Origin: Streptomyces sp. NBC_01237
GTDB taxonomy: Bacteria; Actinomycetota; Actinomycetes; Streptomycetales; Streptomycetaceae
NCBI RefSeq assembly: GCF_035917275.1
Contig: NZ_CP108508.1
Coordinates: 7,750,001 to 7,814,000 of the forward strand
DNA: 64,000 nucleotides
Direction of reading: 5' to 3'
Part shown: positions 52,386 through 61,552 of the stretch, one piece after another
Numbering within the stretch: position 1 is the stretch's first letter
Layout of the letters: each line of letters opens with the position of its first letter
Notes under the pieces: generated by a model
What the model was told of the DNA's origin: nothing
Seen by the model: only the letters and a program-made list of their open reading frames with translations
The model's database searches: none
Position numbers and translations under genes: made by a program

Positions 52386-53249
52386 GTGACCCAGAGCGCG
52401 TTGGCCAAAAGCCCCCCTGATGTGGCGGGAGTTGCCAGAAGGCCGGGACCGTCGGCGGGGGAGCGGCTCGGCCGGGCGGCCGAGCGGAGCTGGCGCCCCG
52501 TCGCCCTGCTGCTGGTCTGCTTCGCCGCCTGGTGGGTGATCTCGGCGGCCGAACTGGTCGAGCCGTATCTCGTACCGTCACCCGGCGCGACCCTCGATGT
52601 GCTGACCGGCAGGACGGACTATCTGTGGCAGCACAGCTGGGTCACCACGTACGAGACCCTGCTCGGTTTCGTGATCGCGGTCGTCGTCGGCGTGCTGGCG
52701 GCCGTCGTCATGGTGTACTCCGCGACCGTCGAGCGCACCCTCTATCCGATCCTGCTGTTCGCCCAGGTCGTACCCAAGATCGCCATCGCTCCGCTGTTCG
52801 TGGTCTGGCTGGGTTTCGGGATCACGCCGAAGATCCTCATCGCCGTCCTCATCGCCTTCTTCCCGGTGGTGATCTCGATGGTCACCGGCCTGAAGGCCGT
52901 CGATCCGGAGATGCTCCAGCTGTCGGCGACGATGGGCGCCAAGCCCTGGCAGACCTTCCTCAAGATCCGCTTCCCGGCCTCCCTCCCGCATCTCTTCTCG
53001 GGCCTCAAGGTCGCCGTCACGCTGGCCGTGACCGGTGCCGTCGTCGGCGAGTTCGTCGGCGCGAACGAGGGACTCGGCTATGTGATCCTCCAGGCCAACG
53101 GCAACCTCGACACCCCGATGCTCTTCGCGGGACTGCTCGTGATGTCCCTGATCGGCGTCGTCCTCTTCGTCGTCGTCGAGATCGCGGAGAAGCTCCTCCT
53201 GCCCTGGCACGCCAGCCGCCGGGACAGCTCAGCCACCACCTCGTACTGA
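52386..53249 (+). CDS. ABC permease, SsuC/TauC/ThiX type
   Basis: A 287-aa permease with about six helices. It belongs to the single-permease type that works with NMT1/THI5 binding proteins. The EAA-like loop reads DPEMLQLSATMGAKPWQTFLKIRFPASLP. The end GEFVGANEGLGYVILQANGNLDTPMLFAGLLVMSLIGVVLF is typical. GTG 52386 follows AGGGAG by 6 bp. It functions with the following lipoprotein and ATPase. Confidence 0.92.
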   Translation: MTQSALAKSPPDVAGVARRPGPSAGERLGRAAERSWRPVALLLVCFAAWWVISAAELVEPYLVPSPGATLDVLTGRTDYLWQHSWVTTYETLLGFVIAVVVGVLAAVVMVYSATVERTLYPILLFAQVVPKIAIAPLFVVWLGFGITPKILIAVLIAFFPVVISMVTGLKAVDPEMLQLSATMGAKPWQTFLKIRFPASLPHLFSGLKVAVTLAVTGAVVGEFVGANEGLGYVILQANGNLDTPMLFAGLLVMSLIGVVLFVVVEIAEKLLLPWHASRRDSSATTSY

Positions 53250-53273
53250 CCTCGTCGCGAGAAGGGCCAGCCC

Positions 53274-54293
53274 ATGCATGCGCGCAGACTCCTGATCGGT
53301 GTCGTCCCCCTCGCCCTGGTGGCCACGGCCTGCGGTGGCAACGGCACATCGACCACCACCAGTGACTCCGGCCGGAAACTGGACAGGGTCACGCTGACGC
53401 TCAACTGGTATCCGTACGGCGAACACGCACCGTTCTACTACGGCGAGCAGCAGAAGATCTTCGAGAAGCACGGCATCGACCTGGACATCCGGGCGGGCCA
53501 GGGCTCGCAGAAGACCGTGCAGGCGACCGCCGCGGGCCAGACCGACTTCGGCTGGGCGGACACCCCCGCCCTGCTGGCGGGCGTGGACCAGGGAGTGAAG
53601 GTGAAGAGCCTCGGCGTCTTCCTCCAGACCACCCCCGCGTCGGTGCAGTCCTTCGACGCCAAGGGCATTCAGTCGCCCGCCGACCTGAAGGGGAGGACGA
53701 TCGCCGGGACGGCCGGTGACGCGCTCTCCAAGACGTTCCCGATCTTCCTGAAGAAGAACAGCATCGGCGCGTCGGACGTCACGGTCCAGAACACCGACCC
53801 CGCGGGCAAGATCGCCGCCGTGATCTCGGGACGGACCGACGGGCTGCTGGGCTACGCCAGCGACCAGGGACCCACCATGCAGGACAAGGCCAAGAAGCCC
53901 GTCTCGTATCTGCGCTTCTCCGAGAACGGACTGAACTTCTACTCCAACGGTCTGCTCGCCGGACAGCGGATCCTCGCGTCCGAGCCCGATCTGGCCGGGC
54001 GCATGGTGCGGGCCGTCAGCGAGTCGTGGGCGGCGGCGGAGAAGGCACCCGGCCCGGCGGTCGCGGCGATGGACGGGGCCTCGGAACAACTGCCGCCGAA
54101 GACGGTCCTGGCGGACCAGTTCCGCACCACCCTCACCCTGCTCCACACGGAGGCGACGAAGGACAAGGCCCCCGGGGTCAACACCGAGGCGGACTGGCAG
54201 CAGACCATCGACGTGTTCGCCGAGGCGGGCATGGTCACCGAGCCCGGGGCGGTGTCGGAGTACTGGGACCAGAAGACGGCGCTGAAGGGATGA
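53274..54293 (+). CDS. Substrate-binding lipoprotein, NMT1/THI5-like
   Basis: A 339-aa lipoprotein. The lipobox ends in C20 (LVATACGG). The fold start VTLTLNWYPYGEHAPFYYGEQQKIFEKHGIDLDI and the GSQKTVQATAAGQTDFGWAD segment match NMT1/ThiY-like proteins that bind thiamine-pyrimidine precursors, sulfonates or related small molecules. Substrate is not determined by the sequence. GAAGGG precedes ATG 53274. It is followed by the ATPase with near-overlap. Confidence 0.92.
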   Translation: MHARRLLIGVVPLALVATACGGNGTSTTTSDSGRKLDRVTLTLNWYPYGEHAPFYYGEQQKIFEKHGIDLDIRAGQGSQKTVQATAAGQTDFGWADTPALLAGVDQGVKVKSLGVFLQTTPASVQSFDAKGIQSPADLKGRTIAGTAGDALSKTFPIFLKKNSIGASDVTVQNTDPAGKIAAVISGRTDGLLGYASDQGPTMQDKAKKPVSYLRFSENGLNFYSNGLLAGQRILASEPDLAGRMVRAVSESWAAAEKAPGPAVAAMDGASEQLPPKTVLADQFRTTLTLLHTEATKDKAPGVNTEADWQQTIDVFAEAGMVTEPGAVSEYWDQKTALKG

Positions 54294-54295
54294 CG

Positions 54296-55117
54296 ATGCC
54301 GGACACGAACGCGACGCACTCGGCCGTGACCGACGTACTGTCGCCCGCCGCCGCGGTCTCCCTGACCGGCGTGGCGGTCCGTTTCCGCAGCAGGAAACGT
54401 GACGTCACGGCCCTGAGCGAGGTCTCGCTCGATGTGCGCCCCGGCGAGTTCGTCGCCATCGTCGGGCCCTCGGGATGCGGCAAGTCGACCCTGCTCAAGC
54501 TGGTCGCGGGACTGCTCAAGGCGTCCTCGGGGGAGGTACGGCTCGGTGCGGAGCGGGTCGAGGGGCCACGGCACGACATCGGTTATGTGTTCCAGCGCGC
54601 CGCCCTGCTGGAATGGAGATCGGCGCTGCGCAACATCCTGCTCCAGGCGGAGATCCGCAGAATGCCCGCGGCGCGGGCACGCGGGCGGGCCGACGAACTG
54701 ATCCGGATGACGGGTCTGACGGGCTTCGAGGACGCCTATCCGCACGAGCTGTCGGGAGGGATGCAGCAACGGGTCGCCCTGTGCCGCGCGTTGCTGCACG
54801 AACCGCCGGTCCTGCTGATGGACGAGCCGTTCGGGGCGCTGGACGCCCTCACCCGGGAGCAGATGAACACCGAGCTCCACCGCATCTGGCGGGACACCGG
54901 CACCACGGTGCTGCTGGTCACCCACTCGATCTCGGAGGCCGTCTACCTGGCGGACCGCGTGGTGGTGATGAGCCCACGGCCGGGCACGATCCAGGAGATC
55001 ATCGAGGTCGGGCTGCCCGCGGAGCGGGACTACGGCCGGACGCTGGGCCGCCCGGAGTTCCGCGAGGCCGCCGGGCACATCCGCGACCTCCTGGGCGCGG
55101 TCTCGGCCCACGACTGA
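54296..55117 (+). CDS. ABC transporter ATPase, SsuB type
   Basis: A 273-aa ATPase. Walker A is GPSGCGKST at residues 57-65, the signature is LSGGMQQR, and Walker B is LLMDEPFGALD, followed by the H loop THS. ATG 54296 has AAGGG at good spacing; ATG 54290 overlaps the lipoprotein stop (ATGA) but has no spacing. It completes an SsuABC-type importer. Confidence 0.94.
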   Translation: MPDTNATHSAVTDVLSPAAAVSLTGVAVRFRSRKRDVTALSEVSLDVRPGEFVAIVGPSGCGKSTLLKLVAGLLKASSGEVRLGAERVEGPRHDIGYVFQRAALLEWRSALRNILLQAEIRRMPAARARGRADELIRMTGLTGFEDAYPHELSGGMQQRVALCRALLHEPPVLLMDEPFGALDALTREQMNTELHRIWRDTGTTVLLVTHSISEAVYLADRVVVMSPRPGTIQEIIEVGLPAERDYGRTLGRPEFREAAGHIRDLLGAVSAHD

Positions 55118-55161
55118 GACACCGGGTACGGTCCGGCGCCGGGTGTCGCGAGGGACACGGT

Positions 55162-55201
55162 GGTCCGGCCCCGGGCGCCGCGAGACACCCGGGGCCGGAC
55201 C
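55162..55201. terminator. Bidirectional terminator between convergent operons
   Basis: GGTCCGGCCCCGGG (55162-55175) and CCCGGGGCCGGACC (55188-55201) form a perfect 14-bp stem with a 12-nt loop, between the importer operon (+) and the isomerase gene (-). Confidence 0.8.
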
Positions 55202-55214
55202 GTGCTTCGTCCGC

Positions 55215-56072
55215 TCAGTACCGCAGCCGCGCCAGATACCGGTAACTGGCCAGCGCCGACGCGAACGGATCGGCCGGTGAGTCGTGCTCCACCAGCCACT
55301 GCCTCACCCCGCCCTGCCGTGCCGTGTCGAACATGGCGGGAAAGTCCAGCACTCCCGATCCGACATCGGCGAAGTCCCCGTTCGGCGCCATGTCCTTCAC
55401 ATGCAGCGCGGGGAAGCGCCGCGGATGGCGTACGAAGAGTTCGCCCGGGGCGGAGGCGCCGCCGTTGGCCGCCCAGTACAGATCCAGCTCGAAGCCGACC
55501 AGCTCGGGATCGGTCTCGGTGAGCAGGATGTCGTACAGGCTCACCCCGTCCACCACCTCGTGGTCGCTGCCGTGGTTGTGGTACAGCAGCTTCAGCCCGG
55601 ACTCACGGGCGGCCAGCCCCGCCCTGTTGAACTCCTTCGCCACCTCCCGGTATCCCGCCGGAGAGTGCAGCGTGCCCGGCAGGCTGGGCACGACGATCCA
55701 CTTCCCGCCGAGTGTGTGGATGTCCTCCAGCGCCTGCGGCAGCCCGGCCCCCCGCACGATGTCGTAGCCGACGTGTTCGAGCACGGCCCTGAGGCGGGTC
55801 CCGTCGAGCATGCGGCGGATGGCGGACGCGCTGTTGCCGTGCCGGCCGCTCACCCCGACCGTGGCGTAACCGATCTCCGCCAGCCGCTCCAGCGTGCCCC
55901 TGAAGTCCGTCGCCAGCGCCGTGCGCATGGTGTAGAGGTGCATGCCGATCCCGGACCGGGGGATGCGCCGGTGGTGTCCCGCTCCGACGGCGGCTGCCGG
56001 GAGGGTGCCGGGGACGGTGGCCGCGGCGACTCCCAGGGCGGTACCGAGGAACGCTCTGCGTGTGCTGTTCAT
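55215..56072 (-). CDS. Tat-exported sugar phosphate isomerase/epimerase (TIM barrel)
   Basis: A 285-aa protein with a Tat signal (STRRAFLGTALGVAAATV, cleavage near residue 28). The xylose-isomerase-like TIM barrel shows GIGMHLYTMR, then LLYHNHGSDHEV, GFELDLYWAANGG and ALHVKDMAPNGDFADVG. The metal ligands E/D/H/E of the family are in these segments. Secretion of such a barrel is typical of a Streptomyces/Bacteroides group found with ThuA-type proteins. ATG 56072 follows GAGAGGAG. The gene lies 11 bp downstream of the giant ThuA protein. Confidence 0.9.
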   Translation of the reverse strand: MNSTRRAFLGTALGVAAATVPGTLPAAAVGAGHHRRIPRSGIGMHLYTMRTALATDFRGTLERLAEIGYATVGVSGRHGNSASAIRRMLDGTRLRAVLEHVGYDIVRGAGLPQALEDIHTLGGKWIVVPSLPGTLHSPAGYREVAKEFNRAGLAARESGLKLLYHNHGSDHEVVDGVSLYDILLTETDPELVGFELDLYWAANGGASAPGELFVRHPRRFPALHVKDMAPNGDFADVGSGVLDFPAMFDTARQGGVRQWLVEHDSPADPFASALASYRYLARLRY

Positions 56073-56083
56073 GGCTTCTCCTC

Positions 56084-59000
56084 TCACCTCACGTCGATGC
56101 GAACGGAACCGGTGCTCGTATCCCCCTTGTCGTCGGTGACGGTCAGACGCGCGGTGTAGGCGCCCTTGCGGCCATAGGTGTGCTTCGCGCTCGCCCCCTC
56201 GGCCCCAGCAGGTGCGGCGTTGTCGCCGAAGTCCCAGTGGTACGAGGCGATTTCGCGCCCCGCCACCGGCACGACCGCACTGCTCAGCGCCACGGTCAGG
56301 GGTGCGGTGCCCGTTGCCGGGGCAGCCTTCACCGTGACGTTCGTGCCGGGCCTCTTCTCGACGCCCGGACCGTTGAAGTGCAGCCAGTCGACCGCGAACA
56401 GGTCGGCCTTCTCGCTGCTCCACTCCGGATTCGTGAACACCGCGTAGAGCTTGGTGGTGCCACCCGGGTCCTTCAGCGCCGTCGTGGGCGAGACGACGCT
56501 GCCCCAGCCGCCGGTGTTCGGGACGTTCACCGTGCCGAGCAGCCGGCCGGCCGGGGAGCCCGCCCGGAATTCGACGCTGCCACCGATGCCGCCGGAGGCC
56601 GCGCCGACCGTCACCGAGCCGATGCCCTTGAGGCTGACCGGATCGAGGGCGATCCAGTCCCCGTCCTCGATCTCGGTCAGCCGCTTTCCGCCGGAGGCGT
56701 CCGCCCGGCTGCCGACCACGACACCGTCGTGGGTGCCACCGGTCGCCGTGAAGTGCTCGGCCTCCCGGAACGTGGTGCGCAGCGTCAGCGAGGTGGAGCC
56801 GGTGAGCGCGGGGGCGCCCGGGGCGCCCTTGTCCTCGTACTGGGCGGTGATCCCGTAGTAGAGGTTCTGGCCCGGACCGTGGCTGTCCCCGGCATCCGTG
56901 ACGATCTCGCCCGTGCAGCCGGTGTAGTTGTCGAGCGGATGCAGATGGGTGTCATGGCCGAGCTGGGACTGCACCACCACGCGCGAGCAGTCGATCGGAC
57001 CGCTGCGCCCGTCCTCCTTGTCCTTCACCTTCACGGTGAACGGGACGGTGTCGCCGAAGCTGAACATCCCGCCTTTCGGGGGGTGCTGGATCGTCACCTC
57101 GGGCCGCGTGTTGCCGACGGTGATGTCCCGCACCGCCAGCCCCGTCAGCCCGCCGGGGCCGGTGACCGTCAGGCGCGCCGTGAACAGCCCCTTGGCCCGG
57201 TAGGTGTACGAGGGGTTCGCCTCCGTCGAGTCGGTGCTGCCGTTTCCGTCGAAGTCCCAGGCGTAGGAGACCGGCCGATCGTCCGGGAGGCCGGAACCCG
57301 CGCTGGAGAAGGCGACGGTGAGCGGTGCCGGGCCGTTGTCCCGGTCGGTGGAGACCTTGGCGTCGGGCAGCCGGCCGTCACCGACGTAGTCGATCCGGTA
57401 GATGCCCGCCCCCTCGTTGCTGCCGCCGCGTCCGGTGCCGCTGCCGAGCCCGAAGTCGATGACGTACAGCGCCCCGTCGGGACCGAAGTCCGCGTCGAAG
57501 GGCTGGTTCCACGCCATGTCCTCGAAGATGCCGTTGACCGACTGGAGATCACCGGCCCTGGCGGGTGCGAACCGGGGATCGGTGAACGTCTGGTCCTTCT
57601 GCTGGAACGAGAACGTCTTGAACCAGCGCCGTGTCAGTTCGTAGTTCAGCCACTTCCCCTCGAAGTACTCGGGGAACTTGGTGCGGTACGTGTTCGCCGG
57701 GTCGTAGTCGTAGACCGGACCGCTCATCGGGCCGCCGCCTCCGGTGCCCAGCTCCGGGAACTCGGGGGACGCGGAGTAGGCGTACCAGACCGTGGCCGGC
57801 TGGGCGGGCGGGAGTTCCCGCAGCCCCGTGTTGTTCGGCGAGTCGTTGACGAGCGCCGCGCAGTCGAACTTCGCGCCCGACTTCTTCGTCGTGAAGTCGT
57901 AGTCGTTGAAGGGGGTGTTGTCGCCCACGCAGTACGGCCAGCCGAAGTTGCCCGCCTCGGTGATACGGGTGTACTCGACGGTTCCCTCGGGTCCCCGGTC
58001 CGCCACCGCCGACCGGGCGTCCGGCCCGTAGTCCGCGACCATCAGCGCACCGCTCACCGGGTCCGTGGTGATCCGGAACGGATTGCGCATCCCCATCGCG
58101 TAGATCTCGGGCCGCGTCTTCCGCGTACCGGGCGCGAAGAGGTTGTCCTCGGGCACGGTGTAGGTGCCGTCGTCCTGCGGAGTGATCCGCAGGACCTTGC
58201 CGCGCAGGTCGTTCGTGTTGCCCGAGGTGCCCTGCGCGTCCCAGGCTCGCCGCCCCTCACCCTCGTCGATCGGGGTGAAGCCGTCCGAGGCGAAGGGATC
58301 GGTGTTGTCGCCCGTCGCCGCGTACAGGTTGCCGCTCTTGTCGAAGGCGAGCGAACCGGCCATATGGGAATTGGCCCGGCCCTCGCCCCGCAGGGTCGGG
58401 ATCGTCAGCAGCCTCTTCTCCGACGCCGTGTCGACGGTGTTGCCGTTGACCGTGAACCGGGACAGGTTCAGCCGCTTCTCGCTCTTGTCGGAGTGCAGCA
58501 GATAGAGCCAGTTGTTCCGCGCGAAGTCCGGATCGAGGGCCAGACCGAGCAGCCCGTCGGACTGGCTGGTCATCTCCGGGGTGTACGCGAGGTCCAGCGC
58601 CGTGGACACCTTCATGGTCTGCTGGTCGATGACCTTCAGCTTCCCGGTGCGCTGGGCGAAGAACACCCGCCGGTCGGGAGCGACGGCCAGTTCGAACGGG
58701 TCGGCGAGATCTTCGGTGGCCAGCGCGGTGCGCTGGAACGAACCGGTCCGGGTGGCGGTGCAGTCACCCTGCTCGGCGCCCGCCGCCCACTGGATGCCGC
58801 CCAGCAGGTGCTTGACGAAGCCCTCCTCCTGGAACGCGGACGCGGCGTGCCCGCCCGCGGTGAACCAGGAACGGCCGCCGTCGTAGTTCTGGCACCAGGA
58901 CCACGGATGGTCCACGCCCTCGTCCAGGCCGGTGATGCCGTCACGCACCTTGATCTGCGCGAGGGTGTGCACCTTGGAGGTCGGATTGGAGCGCCAGTTG

Positions 59001-59599
59001 TACCACTCCTCCGTACGCTCCCAGAGTTCGGGCAGATCCTTGGTGGAGGGGTGCGCGTGGTCCAGCACCTTCACCCTGCCGGTCTGCACGGCCGGGTGCT
59101 GGTCGAATATCGCGCCGACCAGCCCCTCGTACCAGTCCCAGTCCCGCTCGCTGGCGGACGCGGCATGCAGCCCCACCCAGCCGCCGCCCGCGCGGATGTA
59201 CTTCTGCAGGGCGGCCCGTTCCGCGGCAGTCAGCAGATCGCCCTTCTCCGGTGTGGAGTTGGTGTTGTTGAAGACGACTGCCTGGAAGCGGGACAGATCG
59301 GTGTCGTTGAAGACAGCGGAATCGTCTGTCGCCTCCACCTCGAAGCCGTTCTCGGCGCCGAGCTTCTTGACCGCCGCGATTCCGGCGGGGATCGAGTCAT
59401 GGGTGAAGTTGGTGACCTCGGAGTAGACGAGGACACGAAAAGGCGCTGCCTGCGCTCCGGGTGGTGTGGCCACCAGCAGAGCGACAATCAGCGCCAGGAG
59501 CGAGGTGAGAGCGATGAGCGGCGAGGGGAGGCCGCGTGGAACGCGATCACGCAAAGGCTGTCTGCCCGACGGGGCATGGCGTAACGGACGATGACTCAT
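56084..59599 (-). CDS. Secreted ThuA-sugar dehydrogenase-PKD-CBM6 multidomain protein
   Basis: An 1171-aa exported protein. A signal peptide (residues 1-51) precedes a ThuA-like domain at about 52-275 (VLVYSEVTNFTHDSIPAGIAAV, GWVGLHAASASERDWDWYEGLVGAIFDQHP). A PQQ/sorbosone-dehydrogenase-type beta-propeller follows at about 290-745 (LADPFELAVAPDRRVFFAQRTGKLKVID). PKD domain 1 is at about 748-815, an Ig-like stretch follows to about 875, a CBM6-like domain is at about 945-1083 (FREAEHFTATGG) and PKD 2 at 1087-1171. It probably acts on extracellular sugars. AGGGAG precedes ATG 59599. Regulated by the second LacI. Confidence 0.9.
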   Translation of the reverse strand: MSHRPLRHAPSGRQPLRDRVPRGLPSPLIALTSLLALIVALLVATPPGAQAAPFRVLVYSEVTNFTHDSIPAGIAAVKKLGAENGFEVEATDDSAVFNDTDLSRFQAVVFNNTNSTPEKGDLLTAAERAALQKYIRAGGGWVGLHAASASERDWDWYEGLVGAIFDQHPAVQTGRVKVLDHAHPSTKDLPELWERTEEWYNWRSNPTSKVHTLAQIKVRDGITGLDEGVDHPWSWCQNYDGGRSWFTAGGHAASAFQEEGFVKHLLGGIQWAAGAEQGDCTATRTGSFQRTALATEDLADPFELAVAPDRRVFFAQRTGKLKVIDQQTMKVSTALDLAYTPEMTSQSDGLLGLALDPDFARNNWLYLLHSDKSEKRLNLSRFTVNGNTVDTASEKRLLTIPTLRGEGRANSHMAGSLAFDKSGNLYAATGDNTDPFASDGFTPIDEGEGRRAWDAQGTSGNTNDLRGKVLRITPQDDGTYTVPEDNLFAPGTRKTRPEIYAMGMRNPFRITTDPVSGALMVADYGPDARSAVADRGPEGTVEYTRITEAGNFGWPYCVGDNTPFNDYDFTTKKSGAKFDCAALVNDSPNNTGLRELPPAQPATVWYAYSASPEFPELGTGGGGPMSGPVYDYDPANTYRTKFPEYFEGKWLNYELTRRWFKTFSFQQKDQTFTDPRFAPARAGDLQSVNGIFEDMAWNQPFDADFGPDGALYVIDFGLGSGTGRGGSNEGAGIYRIDYVGDGRLPDAKVSTDRDNGPAPLTVAFSSAGSGLPDDRPVSYAWDFDGNGSTDSTEANPSYTYRAKGLFTARLTVTGPGGLTGLAVRDITVGNTRPEVTIQHPPKGGMFSFGDTVPFTVKVKDKEDGRSGPIDCSRVVVQSQLGHDTHLHPLDNYTGCTGEIVTDAGDSHGPGQNLYYGITAQYEDKGAPGAPALTGSTSLTLRTTFREAEHFTATGGTHDGVVVGSRADASGGKRLTEIEDGDWIALDPVSLKGIGSVTVGAASGGIGGSVEFRAGSPAGRLLGTVNVPNTGGWGSVVSPTTALKDPGGTTKLYAVFTNPEWSSEKADLFAVDWLHFNGPGVEKRPGTNVTVKAAPATGTAPLTVALSSAVVPVAGREIASYHWDFGDNAAPAGAEGASAKHTYGRKGAYTARLTVTDDKGDTSTGSVRIDVR

Positions 59600-59638
59600 G
59601 GGCGCTCCCTGTGCGGTAGATGCCGGCTGCGGGGGTGT

Positions 59639-59652
59639 AGAAAGCGCTTTCT
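59639..59652. promoter_or_regulatory. LacI operator upstream of the ThuA operon
   Basis: AGAAAGCGCTTTCT, a perfect 14-bp palindrome identical to the core at 52300-52313. It lies 14 bp beyond the -10 element, the same geometry as at the importer operon. Confidence 0.88.
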
Positions 59653-59666
59653 GGAGTACGCCGTTC

Positions 59667-59696
59667 AGCGTAGGTTCACCTCTTCCGCGGGGTCAA
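59667..59696 (-). promoter_or_regulatory. Promoter of the ThuA operon
   Basis: On the - strand, -35 TTGACC (59696-59691), 18-bp spacer and -10 TACGCT (59672-59667). Same box and spacing as the second importer promoter. Confidence 0.7.
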
Positions 59697-59810
59697 TGGG
59701 TCTGCGGGGCTCGCTGTGACCGCGCGGTGACGGGCGCGGTCTGCGGAGGCTCGCTGGGACCGCGGGTGACGGGCGGGCGCCGCCCGGCGCGGAGGCCGGG
59801 CGGCGGATCG

Positions 59811-59867
59811 TGCCGGCCGGCCGAGGGGCCGGCCCGCCGGGTTTTGCGGGCCGGGGCTCAGGCCCGC
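59811..59867 (-). terminator. Terminator region after the transketolase operon
   Basis: Stacked hairpins: GGCCGGCC (59815-59822 and 59827-59834) around a 4-nt loop, and GCGGGCC/GGCCCGC (59846-59852 and 59861-59867) overlapping the stop codon. A TTTT/AAAA patch lies between them. Likely terminates the - strand operon ahead of the ThuA promoter. Confidence 0.55.
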
Positions 59868-60757
59868 AGGAATCCCGTGATCCGCTCGCGCAGCCCCCGG
59901 GGGTCCAGCCCGTGCGCCGTCATGTGCTCGTCCAACTGCCCGTACCGGCGCAGCTCCGCCCGGCCCACCCCCAGGCCGAGCACCCGGTGGGGCTGCTCCG
60001 CGAGCGCGTCGTTGGCCGCCGCCGTCGAGGTGCCCGCCAGATACGGCTCCACGATCACCACATCGGCGCCGGTGCCCGCGCCGACGGCACGCCGCAGCCC
60101 GGCCGCGTCGAAGGGGCGCACCGTCGTCGCGTACAGCACCGTCACATCCAGGTCCGCGACCGCCGCGAGGACGTTGTCCAGCATCGGCCCGACCGCGATC
60201 ACCGTGCCGCCGCGTCCTTCGCGCGCCACGGTGAAGCCGGGCCCGCCAACGGGCCGCCCCTCCCGGTTCGACTGGAGCGAGAGCCGCACGTACACCCGGC
60301 CGTCACCCACGACCGCCTGCCGCAGCAGCGCCTCGGCCTCGTCGGGGTGGCCCGGCACCAGCACGGTCCAGTCGTCGAGCGTGTCCAGGAGCGCCACATC
60401 ACCCGGGGACATATGGGTGAAACCTCCGGCCGGCCAGTCGTAGGAGGCTCCGGCGCTGACCAGGACCGCACCCACGCCCTGATGCCCGAGGTCCAGCTTG
60501 ACCTGCTCGAACGGCCTCTCCACCAGGAAGCTCGCGAAGGTGTGGATGAGGGGCCGCATCCCGGTCAGCGCCATCCCGGCGCCCGCTCCGATCAGCAGCT
60601 GCTCCCGGATGCCCACGTTGATCACCCGGTCCGGATGGGCCCGCTGGGCGGCGTCGAAGCCGTCGCGGCTGATCTCGGCCAGTACGACGGCCAGCCGCGG
60701 GTCCTCGTCCAGGAGCTGTGAGGTGGTGGCGATGAAGCGGTCACGCATGGTGTCCAT
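59858..60757 (-). CDS. Transketolase, C-terminal half
   Basis: A 299-aa protein holding the pyrimidine-binding and C-terminal domains of transketolase/DXS-like enzymes. VVLAEISRDGFDAAQRAHPDRVINVGIREQLLIGAGAGMALTGMRPLIHTFASFL is the family middle segment, with the catalytic E of REQ. It requires the N-terminal half encoded directly upstream. ATG 60757 follows GGAGGA by 8 bp. An alternative ATG lies 9 bp inside. The pair could act on a sugar made by the adjacent locus; the split form is common in Actinobacteria. Confidence 0.92.
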   Translation of the reverse strand: MDTMRDRFIATTSQLLDEDPRLAVVLAEISRDGFDAAQRAHPDRVINVGIREQLLIGAGAGMALTGMRPLIHTFASFLVERPFEQVKLDLGHQGVGAVLVSAGASYDWPAGGFTHMSPGDVALLDTLDDWTVLVPGHPDEAEALLRQAVVGDGRVYVRLSLQSNREGRPVGGPGFTVAREGRGGTVIAVGPMLDNVLAAVADLDVTVLYATTVRPFDAAGLRRAVGAGTGADVVIVEPYLAGTSTAAANDALAEQPHRVLGLGVGRAELRRYGQLDEHMTAHGLDPRGLRERITGFLRA

Positions 60758-60843
60758 GGGGATGTTCCTCCGTTGTCGCTGGTCTTCGCGCCGGTCCGGG
60801 CGCAGCCGGACCGACGGCTCGTGCACGCGTCGCTCGTGGGATG

Positions 60844-61545
60844 TCAGGGCTTGGGTTCCACGCGGGCGACCACGGCCAGGGGCCGCCCCGGGTGCGGCGT
60901 GGTGAACGCCTCGTACAGCGCCTCGTGATCCCGCCCGTCCACGGTCACCGCCGACCATCCGGCGGCCTCGAACCGGGCGGTGATGCCACCGGGCAGCGCG
61001 TGGGTCGCGGAGGCGTTGTCGATCACCAGGGTGTGCAGCTGCTCCAGCCCGGCGGGACCGGCGTAGGCGATCGCCTCGTGGTTGCTGCCCTCGTCCAGCT
61101 CCGCGTCCCCGACCAGCACCCACACCCGCGGATCGGTGAGCCCCTGGGCCCGCAGCCCCAGCACGCTCCCCACGGCCAGCGGAAGCCCGTGGCCCAGCGA
61201 CCCGCTGCCGATCTCCGCGCCCGGCACCAGCAGCCGGTCCGGGTGGTGCCCCAGCGGCGAGTCGTAGGACCCGAAGCCGGGCAGCAGTTCCTCGCCGAAG
61301 AATCCGCGCGCCGCGAGAACGGCGTAGTACGCCATCGGCCCGTGCCCCTTGGAGAGCAGGAAGCGGTCCCGCCCCGGGGCGTCGACGGTGTCGGGCGCGA
61401 CCCGCAGCACCCGGTCGTACAGCACCCACAGGGCATCGAGCGTGGAATGGGCGGCGGGGCCGTGCTTCTCGTCGCCCGTCATCAGGCTGATCAGACGGTT
61501 CAGGTCGCGGTATCCGCGGACCGGTGCGGCAGTCGTGTGCGTCAT
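60844..61545 (-). CDS. Transketolase, N-terminal (thiamine-diphosphate) half
   Basis: A 233-aa protein with the diphosphate-binding domain. RFLLSKGHGPMAYYAVLA, GSGSLGHGLPLAVGSVLG and GDAELDEGSNHEAI (magnesium and diphosphate ligands) lead to VIDNAS, in the expected order. ATG 61545 has only GAGGGGT directly in front and lies 8 bp from a -10-like box, so the message may be leaderless. The second half is encoded 86 bp downstream. Confidence 0.92.
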   Translation of the reverse strand: MTHTTAAPVRGYRDLNRLISLMTGDEKHGPAAHSTLDALWVLYDRVLRVAPDTVDAPGRDRFLLSKGHGPMAYYAVLAARGFFGEELLPGFGSYDSPLGHHPDRLLVPGAEIGSGSLGHGLPLAVGSVLGLRAQGLTDPRVWVLVGDAELDEGSNHEAIAYAGPAGLEQLHTLVIDNASATHALPGGITARFEAAGWSAVTVDGRDHEALYEAFTTPHPGRPLAVVARVEPKP

Positions 61546-61552
61546 ACCCCTC

